A DNA stretch of 64,000 nt, taken from assembly GCA_032622095.1 (NCBI GenBank), contig CP136061.1:259256077-259320076 (forward strand), given 5' to 3'. This document shows positions 58,435 to 64,000 of this stretch, one piece after another. The position numbers and the translations under genes were made by a program. Each line of letters begins with the position of its first letter. Position 1 is the stretch's first letter. This DNA comes from Siphonodentalium dalli (Eukaryota > Mollusca > Scaphopoda > Gadilida > Siphonodentaliidae). The notes below the pieces were generated by a model. It searched no databases, was not told where the DNA came from, and was given only the letters and a program-made list of their open reading frames with translations.

Positions 58435-58685
58435 CACGATGCCGAACACAGAACACGATGCCGAACACAGAACACGATGCCGAACACAGAACACGATGCC
58501 GTACACAGAACACGATGCCGTACACAGAACACGATGCCGTACACAGAACACGATGCCGAACACAGAACACGATGCCGAACACAGAACACGATGCCGAACA
58601 CAGAACACGATGCCGAACACAGAACACGATGCCGTACACAGAACACGATGCCGTACACAGAACACGATGCCGAACACAGAACTAG
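58435..58685. repeat. 19-bp minisatellite, about 13 copies
   Basis: Unit CACGATGCCGAACACAGAA (with GTACACAGAA variants). The same unit occurs once at 57976-57994, in the flank of MITE copy 1, so the array is an expansion of a pre-existing sequence. Frames on both strands remain open through it because the unit lacks stops; they are not genes. Confidence 0.95.
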
Positions 58686-58689
58686 CACA

Positions 58690-60000
58690 CGGCAGTTCAG
58701 TTGTCCACTTGCTACATTGGCATACTGTCGTACCCCAGATTTGTTTTAATCGGATTTTTATCCAAGAAAATTGCCTTATTGATACCAAATTCGTTATATA
58801 TAACGCAGATTAAACTCTCGTCTGTTTTTTGTTAAAATTTTATGAACCATTCTGTTTGCTCATATTATAACATAATTCTTTGTTAATTTTCGTGCGAGTT
58901 TTCTCCTAAATTGTCAATTGACGAATAAACCTTTCGCTTTGTGTCAAAGTTACAATAGCTTCCATTAACTACAGTACCTCTGCCATGCACACTCGAAGCT
59001 TCGCATTGGAAAAGTCTCAAAGTCTGCGAGAAAAAGCCTGATATGTGCACATACTGTGGCATAAACATACTCGGGTTACGAACTGCTTCCGGTGTCATAT
59101 TGTACAAAGTGGGTATGGAACACCTTTATGCCATACTAACATGGATGCTTGTTTCCTGTAAGACACCCGCCTATTTAAACCATGTTTTGGGCCTTTTTCG
59201 TTGCTAAACATTATTACTTTGTTGATCATCGTCAAAGACATATTATGGACTTGTTCGGGTGTGTGAAACAGATTATATAGTATTCAAGTGCTATGCCAAC
59301 TGAAGTAATGTACCACTCTACTACCACCGCTGAAAAACCTAAAGCAAATCGAGATTACTACTCCATAGAAAACATCGCCCGAACTACGTTCAATTGGAAA
59401 TATTTACTTCTCGAATCCTAATATCTGAGATAAACTAACAAAAACACACTATTGTATTTTGTCCTTGAGTTTGGTATGATGACTATTGAACGACCTAGAC
59501 CCTTGGCTCTAACTCACTAGAATGTTTCCTACATTGTATTGGTAATGGACAGACACACTCACGTTTATGTGTAAAATGTATATACGATTTTGAGTGTCGA
59601 TTTAAGCATTACGTATTTCAAAGAACCACATTCGCATTGATTTGTCTGCATTGTACAGTAGAAACACTTGTTTTGAATAAGACAATGCCACTCAATGATG
59701 GTTTCATATCTTCAGAGAGGAGATAAAAAGTGCTTTTACCTCAGTTTGTCGTGAAACCCGTTCTTTGTAAGTGGCGTTGATCATTTGAGAATCTGCCAAC
59801 ATCTTCGTCAAAACATAACAGCCAATTTAGCATTAGTATCAGGGGCGTGGTGGGTGACAAGGGGTAGGGTGTCTCCACCTAACTTTGTTCAAAATTGCCA
59901 AAAGTTGGAAATTTCATATACCCGACACAACATTAGTTGGAAATTTCACACCAACAATAGGTTGAAATTATTTAACTTATTATCTGAATATGTATCACCT
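58690..60000. other. no gene recognised
   Basis: No exon, RNA or element that I can support. Confidence 0.5.
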
Positions 60001-60004
60001 GAGC

Positions 60005-60491
60005 CAGGGTCCGCGTTGGACCAAAATTTAGTTTTGCCAAATAGTTTGCCAAATGAAAATATTTGTTGCCAAATTCTTTTAGAATTTGCCAAATGCTATC
60101 CCTGATAGTATAATTTTCTGCAACATTGAGTCTTTTTATGGTTTATCATACAACAATAAACCAGTCACCGAACAATAAAATTGTAGAAAGATTGATTCAT
60201 AGGATGGGCACATTACATGAGGATTAGCTATGTACGCACCACCACATCAGTGACGTGTAATCCCTCACCCATCAATACTAATGCTAATATATTTAATGCA
60301 TCTAAATAAAGACCATATAAAACACCACTAATATAACACTCTAAGTGTTTCCCGAAATGAATGGTATTGATTAATCAATATCTCAACTTTCTTGAGTAAT
60401 TACAAAATGACTTGCCAAAACTTATCAAATGAAAATAGTTTTTGACAAATGTGAATAATTTTTGCCATTGGCAAATTTGGCAAGTGTCAGC
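60005..60491. mobile_element. hAT-type element, second copy of 45175-45778
   Basis: Starts CAGGGTCCGCGTTGGACC and ends GGCAAGTGTCAGCGCGAGCCCT; the interior TTGCCAAAT words and CCTGATAGTATAATTTTCTG match the 45-kb copy in the opposite orientation. An 8-bp target duplication is not evident. Wider direct repeats of about 30 bp (CTGAATAT.TATCACCT at 59980 and 60587) enclose it and the following MITE fragment. Confidence 0.7.
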
Positions 60492-60494
60492 GCG

Positions 60495-60578
60495 AGCCCT
60501 CGAATCAAATATTTGTTGATCCCCGAAGCCACAGAAATAGCAATTTATGGGTATTTAATCGGATTGAGTACCTTTAAC
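60495..60578. mobile_element. right-end fragment of AGGTACTCAACCCG-family MITE
   Basis: CGAATCAAATATTTGTTGAT, CCCCGAAGCCACAGAAATAG and the terminus GGATTGAGTACCTTTAA match the right end of the element at 12032-12448. The left part is missing, replaced by the hAT-type element. Confidence 0.65.
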
Positions 60579-60603
60579 TAATTAACTGAATATTTATCAC
60601 CTC

Positions 60604-61800
60604 TGGTTATGAATCATTCTACTCATGTACACACTATCCGGGAGATTGTTTTTCTATCTGTCTTGATAACTGACTGGGATAATACAATTAGTACAGAATG
60701 GGTTAAAATATGCATTCGACGTAGTAGAGATGTCTCGCTAACTCGCGGTTATATACTACAAGAAAACCATTGTCAGAAATGGTAACGAGCTCAAGATGAT
60801 TGTAATTATAGAATACTGGCAGGTTAGCCCGCCACTGGCGGCAATTGTCGATCCATTAATTTTTGTTTTTCAATGAGTTAATTCTGCCCTTTTAATCAAG
60901 AGAAATGATGGTCTTACCATGGACCAATAGCAATCCATGTACAACATTTGGGAATTTTTCCCCACTGAGTAACTGGGTTTGTGTTTTTCTGTCTATACAT
61001 TCATTCACCTATCCATTCGTGGCGGCATTCGTCCCATGGCTTTGGTCGATCCATTAATTTTTGTTTTTCAATGAGTTAATTCTGCCTTTTTAATCAAGAG
61101 AAATGATGGTACCCGTCCCGTGATGGTACCCGTCCCGAGTTGACCATAAGTTAACTAATATTGAAGTTATCAATCAGAAACCATCTCGGACGAACGGACG
61201 GACAGACATGCCACTGGCGAGATTGGTCCCATGGCTTTGGTCGATACATTAATTTTTGTTTTTCAAGGTAACCCTGTACTATGTACTGCAAATAAAAGAG
61301 ATACGATTTACTGCAAGTACGTTATTTACGCAATGTGTCGAAAACGGAAACATAAGACGATCGATGAATGAAATTCTCAAAAATATTGTTCCCGGGCAAT
61401 ACAAAATATCTTATGACTTCCAATAAATCTCTCCTCATAGTCCATACCCTGGGGCATAACTGGGAAGTGAAGACATAATTTTAGAAGGCCCCACAAGGGA
61501 TGAATTGACGGGGAAGGTTCGTAGAAGGGAGTTCCATTTCGAGCGATAACGTTGCATTGATTGTAAACAAAAGCCGTATGCGAAAACCGAAGGCAATAAA
61601 GAGCGTTATTCGGTTAACCAAATATGGAAAATATAAGGAGCGTTATTGTGTTAACCACTCCCTGCCCATGGCGGTGACTGGGGAGTGGAGAAGGCGTGCT
61701 CGGAGCTTCTAAAAAAACGCGACGACACTTCCCGTAGGATTTTACCCTTAGATAGGAAGTTTGGTCTCAATCGGTCCAGCCGTTTTCGAGTCTATAAAGG
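60604..61800. repeat. unassigned sequence with local direct repeats
   Basis: CCATTAATTTTTGTTTTTCA plus about 40 further bases (ending AAGAGAAATGATGG) occur at 60852-60911 and 61050-61109, and a shorter copy lies at 61246-61266, a spacing of about 198 bp. GATGGTACCCGTCCCG is duplicated at 61106-61136. No gene is recognised. Confidence 0.5.
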
Positions 61801-62385
61801 ATATACACACACACATATATATATATATATATACTAGCTGGGTACCCGTCCTGACGGGGAGAGTCGTTGTGTTGTTTTTTTATAGTTATGAAATGTATTG
61901 GCATCCCCATCTACACCAACACCCCAAAAATTGTAGAAATCGGACCAGCGGATACCGAGATACAGGTTCAAGGTCATTTGAAAGGTGAATGACACGCCAC
62001 ACGGGCATCCGCGCCTCAAACTACCCGTTTCCGCCAAATTTGGTACTCCCGCCGTTTACCCGGTACCTTCGCCGTTACCTCGATGACTTTTTGGTACTCC
62101 CGCCGTTTACCCGGTACCCTCGCCGTTTACCTCGATGACGTTTTGGTACTCCCGCCGTTTACCCGCGGATCCCGAGATTCGGGTTCAATGTCATTTGAAA
62201 GGTGGAGGTCACGCCGCACGGACAAACGGATGGGCCTATGTTGGTTCCCGGGTGATACTACGTGCCCGTACCAAGTTTCGTCGAAATCGGTCGAGCCGTT
62301 TCGGAGTCCATCGCGGCCACACAGACAGACGCACACACACACAGACACACAAACTTTCCTCAAATATATATTAGACATATATGGA
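61770..62385 (+). repeat. LINE/SINE-like 3' region with 52-bp tandem units
   Basis: AATCGGTCCAGCCGTTTTCGAG (shortened here to its core CGGTCCAGCCGTTTTCGAG) at 61770 and CCAAGTTTCGTCGAAATCGG followed by AGCCGTTTCGGAGTCC at 62272-62310 are the phrases that precede tails of RTE-like elements in many animals; a (TA)n run at 61814-61833 and ACACACAGACAGACG at 62322-62350 fit such tails. Between them 52-bp units TTTGGTACTCCCGCCG... occur 2.4 times (62038-62165). No RT frame is present. Confidence 0.45.
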
Positions 62386-62875
62386 AGTCTCAAAATATAT
62401 AGTAGATAAAATATATTGGTTTCGCGAATGACCAACTCAGAATTCCGTTAAAATAACAATAACAACCAGCACCTAATTAACGAACCGGCGGCCGACTCGG
62501 TGGTCTCCGACCACAACCATCAGTGTGCTGCAGAACGAAACATATCTATAAAAGTTGAAATATAAGACTTACAAATTATCTTTTAAATTTCTTTTATTGG
62601 TAATTGACATAGCTTATCACAAACCAAAAATCAACATTATTGGCATAATAATGTAAAGGACAATAAACGAAATTGAAATTCCCAGCTACACCTATTACCG
62701 GACTCGGCCTCCTGGTCGCGCAGTTCGACTTTTAAACCGGAAAAACCCCTTATCTATAAATAAAATGCCCATGGGACTACAGTTATCACCAATAATCTGG
62801 AGAACAGTATACACGCGACGCGCTAATGACACACTCGTGGTATTGTGGTTTTAAACTCTCGCCAAAAGGCTTGTG
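62386..62875. other. no gene recognised
   Basis: No feature that I can support. Confidence 0.5.
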
Positions 62876-62877
62876 GT

Positions 62878-64000
62878 ATGTGTTAGAATACTCTAAAGTG
62901 AGGCCGTTGTTGTCAGGGGCAGAAAAGGGGAGGGGCAGAAATATTTGTTGTCGCCAATTGCCACGAAACTTATATATAATCATCCCCATGATATAAGAAT
63001 TATAATAGTGTTGTATTGGAATCAGGGATACACAGAATGGGAGAGGGGCACCAATTTTGATAAAACTAATTTAGCGCCGAGGGGCCATCTAGATGGCACC
63101 AAAGGGGTCTACTAGGGATATTTTTTACGAGAAAGATAATGGTGTGGAAAGAAAATGGTGTGGGTTAGAATGTTCTAAAGTGACGCCGTTGTTGTCAGGT
63201 GCAGAAACGGGTGAGGGACAGAACAATTTTTGTCGCCGATTGCCACGAAACTAATATATAATCTTCCTATGATATAAGGAATCTAATGGTATTGTTTAAA
63301 TATGTCAAAAGTGACGCCGTTCGAGTCAAGGAAGGAGAGAGGTGCATCAAAATTGATAAAACTAATTTTAGCGCCGAGAGGGCCCCTCTAGATGGCACCA
63401 AAGTGGTCTAATAGGGATATCTTTTTAAGATAACGATAATGGTATGGGTTAGAATTTTCTAAAGTAACGCCGCTGTTGTCAGGGGCAGTAAAGGTGGAGG
63501 GCAGAAAACATGTTTGTCGCCGATTGCCACGAAATTTATATATAATCATTCCCATGATATGAGGCATCTAATGGAGTGGTTTAAATATGTCAAAAGTGGT
63601 GCCGTTCGCATCAGGGTTTCACAGAAGGGGAGAGGGGCACCAGTTTTGATAAAACTAATTTTAGCGCTGATTTCCACCAAATTGATATATATTCTTTTCC
63701 ACGATACATGAAATCTAACTTTGTGATTTAAAAAGGCCAGATTGCTGTCGTTTGGATGAAAGATTGTGGGGTGGCACTAAATTTATAAGAATAGGTTCAG
63801 TCACCGATTGCCAATACACCTATATAATATCATCCCCATGGTATGAAGATTTTAATTGTGTGACCTAAATCTGTCAAAAGTGGCCTCATTCGAGTCAGAG
63901 GTGCACTAACAGGCAGAGGGCCATAACAATTGATGCGCAATATTTTTAGCGCCAATTTCCACCAAAGTGATACACATTCTTATCCATGATACGAGGAGCC
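62878..64000. repeat. about 284-bp satellite, running off the window end
   Basis: GTTAGAAT.(T/C)TCTAAAGTGA followed by CGCCGTTGTTGTCAGG recurs at 62881, 63164 and 63448, a period of 283-284 bp. Each unit includes TTGCCACGAAACT(T/A)ATATATAAT, GATAAAACTAATTTTAGCGC and CTAGATGGCACCAAAG. A weaker half-unit periodicity of about 140 bp is visible (AAAGTGACGCCGTT occurs twice per unit). After 63700 the units are more diverged. Confidence 0.85.

Noticed and set aside
58239-58813. Several frames of 70-151 codons on both strands
   Set aside because: They cross the 19-bp minisatellite and the MITE hairpins; peptides are simple repeats (MPNTEHDA-like) without domain features.

Overview
The window looks like repeat-rich genomic DNA of an animal, most likely a marine invertebrate (lophotrochozoan-like, for example a mollusc or annelid; this placement is an inference). 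The grounds are low GC, spliced exon-like islands with GT/AG borders, many non-LTR retrotransposons of several families, tRNA-derived SINEs, hAT-type and TTAA-flanked non-autonomous DNA transposons, and an unusual density of tandem arrays. I see no operons, ribosome binding sites, CRISPR arrays, rRNA or functional tRNA genes, and no complete host gene.

Layout, left: 1-13.7 kb is mostly unannotatable sequence with an hAT-type element bounded by an 8-bp target duplication (543-1486), TTAA-flanked MITEs (3474, 6445, 10277, 12032), a near-perfect 149-bp palindrome (5589-5737), a 28-bp tandem repeat (8183), a decayed Gypsy integrase (9432) and a possible host exon on the minus strand (10671-10921). 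From 13.8 to 20 kb lies a composite of two LINEs. LINE A on the plus strand has an ORF1 with RRM-like, zinc-knuckle and SGNH-esterase-like parts, then the start of ORF2 and, after an interruption, the endonuclease. LINE B on the minus strand (reverse transcriptase only, with a TAA-repeat tail at 15524) sits between the two halves.

Middle: 20.0-23.2 kb is a roughly 174-bp satellite that reverses orientation at about 21.68 kb, giving a 3-kb palindrome whose left end abuts the LINE A endonuclease. A small exon candidate (24.1 kb), a 43-bp minisatellite (24.6-27.6 kb), LINE D, a SINE and the 3' end of LINE E follow. LINE C (35.6 to 30.75 kb, minus strand) is split by an hAT-type insertion and by a 3-kb, 26/28-bp minisatellite whose unit is the reverse-transcriptase coding sequence itself, so the array clearly grew inside the retrotransposon.

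Right: 39-42.6 kb holds a 34-bp array, an inverted-repeat element, a MITE, and a signal-peptide/PAN-like exon (42284-42622) with a broken duplicate beside it. 44.2-45.8 kb has a 20-bp array touching an hAT-type element with a perfect 8-bp target duplication. LINE G (47.73-51.25 kb, minus) is the youngest-looking retrotransposon: a 1038-residue ORF2 frame interrupted by only two nonsense codons. 52-64 kb contains further MITEs, a LINE ORF1 relic, a SINE, a duplicated MITE segment beside a 19-bp minisatellite, a second hAT copy, and a 284-bp satellite running off the window end.

The genes do not form a pathway. The common theme is retrotransposons being cut, inverted and converted into tandem repeats. 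If host exons are real, they belong to secreted, cysteine-rich proteins on the minus strand with long, repeat-filled introns.
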